Source: Mercurialis annua (lineage: Eukaryota > Streptophyta > Magnoliopsida > Malpighiales > Euphorbiaceae). From it: a stretch of DNA of 64,000 nucleotides. The notes under the pieces are model-generated. The model did no database searches and had not been told where the DNA came from. It was given only the letters and a program-made list of their open reading frames with translations. Position numbers and translations under genes: made by a program. The stretch lies in NCBI RefSeq assembly GCF_937616625.2, contig NC_065574.1:25608501-25672500 (forward strand), given 5' to 3'. Of the stretch, positions 1 to 10,655 are shown piece after piece; position 1 is the first letter of the stretch; each line of letters starts with the position of its first letter.

Positions 1-1698
1 TTTGGCATGTTATAAACGATATTTTTATAATTTTAGTCAATATAATTATTCGGGTAATTATATTAAATTCGAATTTCAATTTGGCACGAAATTGGCTAAA
101 TTACAATTTAGCCCCTAAATGTTTTAAAAAAAAACTTATTTAATTAAGTTTTGGTTAGTAACTTTATATTTTGTTTTTAATTATAAACAAAATCAATTAA
201 ATTGATTTTGGATATCAAATTGGCTAATATTCAATTTAGTCCCTAATTGGCTAAAGTGCAATTTAGTCCCTAAACATTTATAAACTTAAAATGGCTAGAT
301 TTTGGGTTGTAACTTGGGTTACTTGATTTTGAAGTTATTGAGTTCCGCTTTTAAAATGGACTATTGTTTTACGAATTTATTTTTATTAATATAAACTCGG
401 GTTTATATTTGATAAACGTTTTGAGTCGGGTTAGGCTTGGGTCACCTGACAAGTGAGGTTAGCTTGGTAGTTAATGATAACTCGGCTAACCCACTATTTG
501 GAAAATTAATTATTATTTAAAGATTATTAAATAATATTTACAAATTGGTTTTAAGCGAGAACTCAATAGACTTATATTAATTGGGCTTTATTACCTAATG
601 GGTATTTTTGGTGTGTTCTGGCTTGTTTATTTCCGACGTGTTAATTGTGCTAGTCCTATGTGGTGTCTAGTACTCTCTAGAGTTAGGGTCTGTTTTTAAT
701 AATTATTTTATTTGTCTAGACCCGTCTATTGTTCGTGCTCCGGAGGCGAACCAGGATTAGTTGCTTGCCGGTATTCACGTGGATTAGCAAGCAGTGAGTT
801 TGTACTTACTATTTACCGCTTTATTAAGTAAATTGTTATTTTAATATTAAATATATATACTGTACGTATATTTCGAACTGTTTTTATATTATGGCTTCTA
901 GTTGGAACATGCTACCTAATGGGCATCATTAGGACTGCGTGCGCACCGGTAATGATCTGGGAAAGGTAATTATGGTAATGTGGTAACTCGGTGTGAGCAT
1001 AGCTCTCGGGACCAAGTAGAGTAACTCGGTGTAGCTCGGCTCTCGGGACTCTAGTATAAGTGTGGTCAGTGGTAACTCGGTGTAGCTCAGCTCTCGGGAC
1101 CAGACCTGTTGGATTATGTTTATTATTTAGAATTGTGGATTAGGGTTCCAACTATTATTCGTAATATCGTATTTAAACGTTTTAAACGGTTTTAAAGGTT
1201 TTCCACTTAATAAATGTAGATAGTGGTATAAACTCATCTCAGTATATCTGACCCCGTTGTTTTCCCAATTTTCCCCAGGGTTATGATCTGAGAGAGTCTG
1301 GTGATCTCCGCATTTACTTTTCCTCGGAGGTTCCTTTTATTTTAATAAACTGTAAAACTGTTTTATTCTTAGACCGCAGTAGTTGACTAGACGTCTTTGT
1401 TATTATTACAGTTGTTTGTCGGATTGGTCTGACTAGTTATATTGCTCTGGCATGTTATATAATTATTTCGGATTATTTATGTTATGCCTATTTTTAGACT
1501 CAGAAGTGGATAAGCATGTTATATTAATTAATGAATATTATAACTGCTAGATTTAGGCTGAAGTCTCGGTTGCCCCCGAGCATTGGTTTTCTGCAGGTTT
1601 ATATGTTTATGTATTAAATGAATGGCTAGCTACGGGTTTTGGTACTACATTACCCATACCCTAGCGCCGGTCGCGATTCATGAAAATGGGTCGTGACA
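1..1698 (+). mobile_element. Long LTR (gypsy/Del-Tekay-like), 5' part outside window
   Basis: This stretch matches, landmark by landmark, the 3' part of the complete solo LTRs at 10231-13127 and 34136-37203. Shared landmarks are the ACTCGG/GGTCACC block near 420-480, the GTCCTATGTGGTGTCTAGTACTC region near 650, the CACGTGGATTAGCAAGCAGTGAG block near 780 and the terminal CGATTCATGAAAATGGGTCGTGACA. It ends at TGACA (1698) and the satellite resumes at once. The U3 promoter part lies outside the window, so the left target duplication cannot be tested. No internal retroelement sequence follows, so it is probably a solo LTR. The Del/Tekay assignment is inferred from the TGTAATA...GTGACA ends. Confidence 0.8.
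983..1101 (+). repeat. Triple AACTCGGT...CTCGGGACC tandem motif inside the LTR
   Basis: Three copies of a roughly 30-bp motif (TAACTCGGTGTAGCTC followed by GGCTCTCGGGACC or a close variant) sit at 983-1012, 1021-1050 and 1072-1101 with short spacers. The sister LTR at 10231-13127 has two decayed copies near 12466-12531. A recognisably similar motif is repeated three times in a different LTR family at 56600-56727. The role is unknown; being downstream of the promoter it would be transcribed leader. Confidence 0.7.
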
Positions 1699-3099
1699 GT
1701 TATGAAACCAATCCAAACGTTTAAAACGTTATAAAACAAATCATATGGTTTCACCTTTTTTGCGATTTAAGCTAAACATTTAATACGTTACAAAATAAAT
1801 CTAAACGTTTAAAACGTTACGAAACAAATCCAAACGTTTAAGACGTTACGAAACAAATCCAAACATTTCCCATTTTTAGTGGTTTAAGCCAAACGTTTAC
1901 AAACAATATGAAACAAATCCAAACATTTCCCCACCTTTCACCTTTTTAGCAATTTAAGCCAAATGTTTACAACCGTTACGAAACAAATCCAATCGTTTCA
2001 CCTTTTTAGTGATTTAAGCTAAATGTTTACAAACGTTACGAAACAAATCTAAGCGTTTCACATTTTTAGCGATTTAAGCCAAAAGTTTAAAACGTTACAA
2101 AACCAATCCAAACGTTTACAAAAGTTACGGAAACAAAACCAAACGTTTCATCTTTCAGCGATTGAAGCCAAACGTTACGAAACAAAACCAAACGTTTAAC
2201 CTTTTTAGCAATTTAAGCCAAACGTTTACAAACATTAAGAAATAAATCCAAAGGTTTTACATTTTTAGCAACATAAGCCAAATGTTTACAAATGCTACGA
2301 AAGAAATCCAAACATTTAAAACATTGACAAATCAAAACGTTTCCCCATTTTAGCGATTTAAGCCAAACGTTTACAAACGTTAAGAAAGAAATCGAAACGT
2401 TTAAAACGTTACGAAACCAATACAAACGTTTAAAACGTTACAAAAAAAATCCTAACATTTCAGCCTTTCAGCGATTTAAGCCAAACGTTTAGAACATTAC
2501 GAAACAAATCCAAACGTCTAAAACGTTACGAAAAAAATCCAAACGTTTAAAACGTTATGAAACAAATCCAAACGTTTCACTTTTTAGCGAATTAAGCCAA
2601 ACATTTCAAACATTACGAAACAAATCCAAACGCTCCACCACGTTTCACCTTTTTCGAAATTTAAACCAAACGTTTACAAACGTTATGCAACAAATCCAAC
2701 ACTTTCACCTTTTTAGCGATTTAAGCCAAACGTGTACAAACGTTACGAAACAAAACCAAACGTTTCACCTTTTTATCGATTAAAGCCAAACGTTTAAAAC
2801 GTTACGAAACAAATCCAAACGTTTAAAACATTATAAAAAAATCCAAACGTTACGAAACAAATCCAAACGATTCACGTTTTTAGCGATTTAAGCCAAACGT
2901 TTACAAACGTTACGAAATAAATCTAAACGTTTCACCTTTTTTGAATTTTAAGCCAAACGTTTACAAACGTTACGAAACCAATCCAAACGCTTCACCTTTT
3001 TAGTAAATTAAGCCAAACGTTTACAAACGTTACGAAACAAATCCAAACGATTCACCTTTTTAGCGATTTAAGCCAAAAGTTTACACACGTTACGAAACA

Positions 3100-4860
3100 A
3101 ATGCAAATGTTTCACCTTTTTAGCGATTTAAGCAAAACGTTAACAAACGTTACGAAGTGAAACCAAATATTGCACCTTTTTAGCGATTAAAGACAAAAGT
3201 TTACAAACGTTAAGAAACAAATCCAAATGTTTCACATTTTTAGCGATTTAAGCCAAACCTTTACAACGTAACGAAACCAATCCAAACGTTTAAAACTCTA
3301 CGAAACCAATCCAAACGTTTAAAACGTTACAAAACCAATCCAAACAATTAAAACATTACGAAACCAATCCAAACGTTTCATCTTTTTAACGATTTAAGCC
3401 AAACCTTTACAAACATTACGAAACAAATCCAAACATTGCACCATTTTAGCGATTTAAGCCAAACGTTTAAAACATTATGAAACCAATTCAAATGTTTAAA
3501 ATGTTATGAAACAAATCCAAACGTTTCACCTTTTAGCGATTTAACCCAAATGTTTAAAAAGTTCCAAAACCAATCCAAGCGTTTACAAACTTTACGAAAC
3601 AAAACCAAACGTTTCCCCCGATTTAAGCCAAACGTTTAAAAAGTTACGAGACAAATCAAAATGTTTCAACTTATCAGCGATTTAAGCCAAGCTTTCCCAT
3701 TTTTAGCGATTTAAGCCAAACGTTTACAAACATTTCGAAACAAAACCAAACGTTTCACCTTCTGAGCAATTTAAGCCAAGCGTTTACAAACGTTACGAAA
3801 CAAATCAAAACGTTTCACATTTTTAGTGATTTATGCCAAACGTTTTAAACGTTACGAAACAAAACCAAACGTTTCCCCTTTTTAGCGATTTAAGCCAAAC
3901 GTTTACAAATGTTATGAAAGCAAATCCAAACATTTCACCTTTTTAGAAATTTAAGCCAAATGTTTACAAACCTTAAGAAACAAAACAAAATGTTTGACCT
4001 TTTTAGCGATTTAAGCCAAACGTTTACAAACATTTCAAAACAAATCCACACGTTTCACATTTTTAGCGATTTAAGCCAAACCTTTAAAACGGTATGAAAC
4101 CAATCCAAACATTAATAACGTTAATAAACCAATCCAAATAATTAAAACGCTACGAAACCAATCTGAACATTTAAAACATTACGAAACCAATCCAAATGTT
4201 TCACCTTTTTAGCAATTTAATCGAAACGTTTACAAACGTAACGAAACAAATCCAAACGTTGCACCTTTTTAGCGATATAAGTCAAACGTTTAAAACATTA
4301 CAAAACCAATCCAAACGTTTAAAACGTTGCGAAACAAATCCAAACATTTCACCTTTTTAGCAATTTTATCCAAACGTTTACAAACGTTGCGAAACAAATC
4401 CAAGCGTTTCACCGTTTTGCGATTTAAGCCAAAAGTTTAAAACGTTACAAAACCAATTCAAACGTTTACAAACGTTACGAAACAAAACCAAATGTTTCCC
4501 TTTTTTAGCGAATTAAGCCAAACATATAAAACGTTACGAAACAAATCCAAACGTTTAACCTTTTAAGCGATTTAAGCCAAACGTTCACATTTTTTGCGAA
4601 TTAAGCCAAACATTTGCAAACGTTAGAAACAAAACCAAACGTTTCACCTTTTTAGTAATTTTAGTCAAACGTTTACAAATGTTACGAAACAAATCTAAAC
4701 GTTTCACATTTTTAACGATTTAAGCCAAACGTTTACAAACGTCACGAAACAAAATCAAACGTTTCACCTTTTTAGCGATTTAAGCCAATCGTTTACAAAC
4801 GGTACGAAAGCAAATCAAAACTTTTCACCTTTTTAGCGATTTAAGCCAAACGTTTACAAA
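3100..4860 (+). repeat. Higher-order repeat copy 1 (about 1.9-kb period)
   Basis: The order of unusual unit variants in this segment recurs about 1,920-1,930 bases downstream. Landmarks are the GAAGTGAAACC variant (about 3154), the short GCTTTCCCAT unit (3691) and CCTTTAAAAC followed by CATTAATAACG (4081). The order of 29-bp and 60-bp units is also the same. This is a segmental direct duplication inside the array, not just the basic repeat. Confidence 0.8.
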
Positions 4861-5029
4861 CGTTACAAAACAAATCCGAACATTTCACCTTTTTAGGGAT
4901 ATAAGCCAAAAGTTTACAAAAGTTACGAAACTAATCCCAACGTTTCACATTTTTAGCGATTTAAGCTAAATGTTTACAAAAGTTACGAAACAAATCCAAA
5001 CGTTTAAAGCGTTATGAAACAAATCCAAA

Positions 5030-6845
5030 CTTTTCACCTTATTAGCGATTTAAGCAAAACGTTTACAAACGTTATGAAATGAAACCAAAAATTGCACCTT
5101 TTTAGCGATTTAAGCAAAAAATTTACAAACGTTAAGAAAAAAATCCAAACGTTCCACATTTTTAGCTATTTAAGCTAAACCTCTAAAACGTAACGAAACT
5201 AATCCAAACGTTTAAAACGCTATGAAACCTATCCAAACGTTTAAAACATTACAAAACCAATCCAAACATTTAAAACGTTACGAAACCAATCCAAACGTTT
5301 CACCTTATTAGAGATTTAAGCCAAAAGTTTACAATTACGAAACAAATCCAAACGTTGCAGTTTTTTAGCGATTTAAGCCAAACGTTTATAACATTATGAA
5401 ACCAATTCAAATGTTTAAAACATTACAAATCAAATCCAAACGTTTTACCTTTTAGCAATTTAACCCAAATGTTTAAAAAGTTCCAAAACCAATCCAAACG
5501 TTAATAAATGTTACGAAACTAAACCAAACGTTTCACCGTTTTAGCGATTTAAGCAAAACGTTTAAAAAGTTACGATACAAATTCAAACGTTTCAATTTTT
5601 CAGCGATTTAAGCCAAGCTTTCCCATTTTGAGCGATTTAAGCTAAACGTTTACAAACGTTTCGATACAAAACCAAACATATCACCTTCGGAGCAATTTAA
5701 GCCAAACGTTTACAAATGTTACGAAACAAATCAAAACGTTTCACATTTTTAGCGATTTAATCCAAACATTTACAAACTTTACGAAACAAAAACAAACGTT
5801 TCACCTTTTTAGCAATTTAAGCCAAACATTTATAAATGTTACGAAAGCAAATCCAAATGTTTCACCTTTTTAGCAATTTAAGCCAAAATGTTTACAAACC
5901 TTACGAAACAAAATAAAACGTTTCACCTTTTTAGCGATTTAAGACAAACGTTTACAAACATTACAAAACAAATCCACACGTTTCACATTTTTAGCAATTT
6001 ATGCCAAACCTTTAAAACATTATGAAACCAATCCAAACATTAATAAGGTTACGAAACCAATCCAAACATTTAAAACGTTACGAAACCAACCAAACATTTA
6101 AAATGTTACGAAACCAATCCAAATGTTTCACCTTTTTAGCAATTTAAGCGAAACGTTTACAAACGTAACGAAACAAATCCAAACGTTGCACCTTTTTAGC
6201 GATTTAAGCCTAACGTTTAAAATTTTACAAAACCAATCCAAACGTTTGAAACGTTACGAAACAAATCCAAACATTTCACCTTTTTAGCAATTTTATCCAA
6301 ATGTTTACAAACGTTGCGAAACAAATCCAAGCATTTCACCTTTTTGCGATTTAAGCCAAAAGTAAAAAACGTGACAAAACCAATTCAACCGTTTACAAAT
6401 GTTACGAAACAAAACCAAACGTTTCCCCTTTTTAGAGAACTAAGCCAAACGTTTAAAACATTACGAAACAAATCCAAACGTATAACCTTTTCAGCGATTT
6501 AAGCCAAACGTTCACATTTTTTGCGAATTATGCCAAACGTATAACCTTTTCAGCGATTTAAGCCAAACGTTCAAAGTTTTTGCGAATTAAGCCAAACGTT
6601 TACAAACGTTAGAAACAAAATCAAACGTTTCACCTTTTTAGCAATTTAAGCCAAACGTTTACAAATGTTACGAAACAAATCTAAACGTTTCACATTTTTA
6701 ACGATTTAAGCCAAACGTTTACAAACGTTACAAAACAAAATCAAACGTTTCACCTTTTTAGCGATTTAAGCCAATCTTTTACAAACGTTACGAAAGCAAA
6801 TCCAAACATTTGACCTTTATAGCAATTTATGCCAAACGTTTACAA
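5030..6845 (+). repeat. Higher-order repeat copy 2
   Basis: This is the second copy of the segment starting near 3100. Matching landmarks are GAAATGAAACC (about 5074), GCTTTCCCAT (5617) and CCTTTAAAAC followed by CATTAATAAGG (6009). The offset is 1,926-1,928 up to about 6480 and then about 1,986, explained by the local 59-bp duplication at 6481-6598. Similarity fades after about 6845. Confidence 0.8.
6481..6598 (+). repeat. Local 59-bp tandem duplication inside satellite
   Basis: Positions 6481-6539 and 6540-6598 are near-identical, each beginning TATAACCTTTTCAGCG and containing TTTTTGCGAATTA. The equivalent place in higher-order copy 1 (around 4555-4610) has one copy, so this duplication is younger than the 1.9-kb duplication. 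Confidence 0.8.
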
Positions 6846-9800
6846 ACGTAAGACGTTAAGAAACCAATCAAAACGTTTAAAATGTTAAAAAACAAATCCT
6901 AATGTTTCACCTTTTTAGCGATTTAAGCCAAACATTTAAAACGCTACGAAACAAATCAAAACTCCTAAAACATTACGAAACAAATCCATACATTTAAAAC
7001 GTTACGAAACAAATCCAAACGTGTCACATTTTAAGTGATTTAAGCAAAACGTTTACAAACATTACGAAAAAATCCAAACGTTTCACCACGTTTCATTTTT
7101 TTAGCAATTTAAACCAAACGTTTACAAACGTTACAAAAGAAAACCAAACGTTTTACCTTTTTAGCTATTTAAGCCAAACGTTAGAAATGTGATGAAACCA
7201 ATCCAGATGTTTAAAACGTTATGAAAAAAATCCAAAAATTATAAACGTTACGAAACAAATCCAAATGTTTCACATTTTTAGCGATTTAAGCCAAACGTTT
7301 ACAAATGTTACGAAACAAATCTAAACGTTCATCTTATTAGCAATTTGAGCCAAACGTTTACAAACGTTACGAAAACATCCAAACGTTTCACCTTTATAGC
7401 GATTTAAGCCAAACGTTTACACATGTTATAGAAAATCCAAACTTTTCACCTTTTTAGTGATTTAAGCCAAACGTTTACAAACGTTACAAAACAAAACCAA
7501 ACGTTTCACCTTTTTAGTGATTTATGCCAAACTTGTAAAATATAACGAAACCAATCAAAATGTTTAAAACGTTACAAAACCAATCCAAAATTTTAAAATG
7601 TAACGAAACCAATCCAAACGTTTCACCTTTTTAGCGATTTAAGCCAAACATTTACAAACGTTACAAAAGAAATCCAAACGTTGCATCGTTTTAGCGATTT
7701 AAGCCAAACGTTCAAAACGTTAAGAAATTAATCCAAAATGTTTCCATCGTTACAAAACAAATCCAAACGTTTCACCTTTTTAGCAATTTAAACCAAACGT
7801 TTACAAACGTTGCGAAGCAAATCCAAATGTTTCACCATTAGCGATTTAGGCCAATATTTTAAGACATTTCCAAATTAATCGAAGCGTTTACAAATGTTAC
7901 GAAACAAAACCAAATGTTTCACCTTTTTAGTGATTTATGTCAAACGTTTAAAACATTACAAAATGAAACCAAACGTTTAAAACGTTAAGAAACCAATCCA
8001 CATTTTTAAAACGTTACGAATCAATCCAAACGTTTCACCTTTTTAGCGATTTAAGCCAAACATTTACAAATGATACGAAACAAATCCAAACGTTGCATCT
8101 TTTTTGCAAATTAAGCTAAACATTTAAACCGTTACGAAACCAATCCAATTGTTTCCAACGTTACGAAACAAATCCAAACGTTTAATCTTTTTAGCAATTT
8201 AAGCCAAACGTTTAAAAACGTTGCGAAATAAATCCAAATGTTTCACCTTTTAGCGATTTAAGCCAAATGTTTAAAACTATACAAAACCAACTCAAACGTT
8301 TACAAACATTACAAAACAAAACCAAATGTTTCCGCTTTTTAGCGATTTATGCCAAACGTTTAAAATGTTACGAAACAAATCCAAACGTTTCACCTTTTTA
8401 GGGATTGAAGCCAAACGTTTATGAACGTTACAAAACCAAACGTTTCACCTTTTTAGCAATTTAAGCCAAACGTTACAAATGTTACGAAATAAATCCAAAT
8501 GTTTCACCTTTTTAGCAATTTAAGCCAAACGTTGACAAACGTTACGAAACAAAATCAAACGTTTCAAACGTTACAAAACAAATCCAAACGTTTCCCATTT
8601 TTAACGATTTAAGCCAGACCCTTACAAACGTTACGAAACAAAACCAAGCGTTTTACCTTTTTAGCAATTTAAGCCAAACGTTACGAAACAAATCCAAGCG
8701 TTTCACTATTTTTGCAATATAGACCAAACGTTACCAAACGTTCCGAAACAAATTCAAGTGTTTCACCTTTTTAGCAATATAAGCCAAACATTTACAAACA
8801 TTACGAAACAAATCCAAGTGTTTCACCTTTTTAGCAATTTAAGCCAAACGTTTGTAAACGTTACGATACAAATCCAAGCGTTTCACATTTTTGGCAATTT
8901 AAGGAAAACGTTTACAAACGTTACGAAACAAATCCAAACGTTTCATCTTTTTAGTGATTTAAGCCAAACGTTTACAAAGGTTATGAAACAAATCCAAATG
9001 TTTCACCTTTTTAGAAATTTAAGCCAAACGTTTACAAACGTTACGAAACAAATCCAAGCATTTCACCTTTTTAACAATTTAAGACAAACGTTTAAAAACC
9101 TTACGATTCAAATCCAAGAGTTTTACCTTTTTAGCAATTTAAGCCAAACGTTTACAAACCTTACGAAACAAATCCAAGAGTTTCACCCTTTTTGCAAATT
9201 AAGCCAAACATTTACAAACTTTACGAAACAAATCCAAACGTTTCATATTTTTACCAATTTAAGCCATATGTTTACAAACGCTACGAAACAAATTCACATG
9301 TTTCACCTTTATAGCAATTTAAGCCAAACGTTTACAAACGTTACGACAATTCCAAACGTTTCACCTTTAAAGCAATTTGAGCCAAACGTTTACAAACGTT
9401 ACAAAACAAATCCAATCTATTCACATTTTTAGCGATTTAAGCCAAACATTTACAAACGTTACGAAACAAATCCAAACGTTTCCCCTTTTTAGCGATTGAA
9501 GCCAAACGTTTACAAACGTTACGAAACTAATCCAAACGTTTCCCCTTTTTAGCGAATTAGGCCGAACGTTTACAAACGTTGCGAAACAAATCCAAATGTT
9601 TCATCTTTTTCGCTAATCAAGCAAAACGTTACGAAAGAAAACCAAACATTTCACCTTTTGAGCGATTTAAGCCAAACGTTTACAAACGTTACGAAACAAA
9701 TCCAAATGTTTCACCTTTTTAGCGATTTAAGCCAAACGTTTAAGACGTTACGAAACCAATCTAAACATTGAAAAGGCTACGAAACTAATCCAATCGTTTA

Positions 9801-10554
9801 AAATGTTACAAACAAATCCAAACGTTTCACCTTTTTAGCGATTTAAGCCAAACATTTACAAACATTACGAAACAAATTCAAACGTTTCACGTTTTTTGAG
9901 ATTCAAGCCAAACGTTTAAAACGTTACGAAACTAATCAAACGTTTCACATTTTTAGCGATTGAAGCAAAATGTTTGCAAACGTTATGAAACAAAACCAAA
10001 CGTTTCACCTTTTTAGCGATTTAAGCAAAACATTTACAAACGTTTCGAAAGCAACCAAAACGTTTCACCTTTTTAGAGACTTAAGCCAAACATTTACCAA
10101 CGTTACAAAACAAATCAAAACTTGTCATATGTTTACCGATTTAAGCCAAACGTTTACAAATATTACGAAACAAATCCAAAAGTTTCTCATTTTTAGTGAT
10201 TTAAGCCAAACGTTTCCAAACGTTTAAAACTGTAATATCCTATATTTTTTCGTCATGGTTTTGTTGTGTTTCCGACTTAGTTTCGTATTATTAATGGTGG
10301 ACTTAGCAAGTGTGAAACTTTAATTTGGTAGGAGTTGTTTCTTGTATGTGTCGTGTGAGTTTCCGATAGCAATTTGATTTGTTTCCGAATTATAATTGAA
10401 GTTGTGTTCATGTGCCTTCTAAATCTGACATGTTTTTATAAAACATCCATATCTCCCAATTGCACCGTTGGATCGGGCTCATTTTTGGATATGTTGTGCA
10501 CGACAAAACGTTGTCTGTTGGATCAAAATTTAAGACGCATTGAAGTAGTTTGCG

Positions 10555-10623
10555 AGTGTGCGAACGCACACTCTTTAATCAAGCAGTGTGCGAACGCACA
10601 CTTCGGGTGTGCGATCGCACACC
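10555..10623 (+). promoter_or_regulatory. Three GTGTGCG-CGCACAC palindromes upstream of LTR TATA box
   Basis: Palindromes lie at 10555-10572, 10585-10602 and 10606-10623. The first two are AGTGTGCG, AA, CGCACACT; the third is a perfect 18-bp palindrome with GCGATCGC in the centre. They lie about 25-93 bp upstream of the TATA box, where enhancer elements of plant LTRs usually sit. The sister LTR has unrelated palindromes at the same place (37056-37104). Binding by a dimeric factor is an inference. Confidence 0.75.
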
Positions 10624-10647
10624 TGTTTCTACGGGCAGTAACAGGTC

Positions 10648-10655
10648 TATAAATA
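10648..10655 (+). promoter_or_regulatory. TATA box of solo LTR
   Basis: TATAAATA sits inside GGTCTATAAATAGACC. The following AT-rich leader with no long open frame fits the start of the R region a few tens of bases downstream. Confidence 0.7.

Larger units (their letters stand above)
1699..10230 (+). repeat. 60-bp satellite, block 1 (forward)
   Basis: This is the largest uninterrupted array in the window. The common unit is six 10-bp blocks: CAAACGTTTA, CAAACGTTAC, GAAACAAATC, CAAACGTTTC, ACCTTTTTAG, CGATTTAAGC. A shorter 29-bp variant drops one base and the last three blocks (CAAACGTTTA, AAACGTTAC, GAAACCAATC) and is often tandem on its own. Units differ mostly by CG to TG or CA changes and small indels. 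Stretches of exact 60-bp phasing (8758-9432) alternate with mixed 29/60-bp parts. Orientation is forward throughout. No gene is seen; long open frames here arise from the 60-bp period. Confidence 0.95.

Noticed and set aside
8758..9432. 224-codon frame (and many shorter ones with MFTNVTKQIQTFHLF-like repeats on both strands) as a repetitive protein gene
   Set aside because: The frame is a by-product of a 60-bp unit without stops in one frame per strand. Indels that are not multiples of 3 end it at random, there is no promoter or start context, and substitutions fall without regard to codon position.
1699..10230. CRISPR-like array
   Set aside because: The repeats are continuous without unique spacers, vary in length (29 and 60 bp), and the context is a plant genome.
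10374..10652. 92-codon frame in the solo LTR
   Set aside because: It crosses the palindromes and TATA box of the U3 region and has no counterpart in the sister LTRs.
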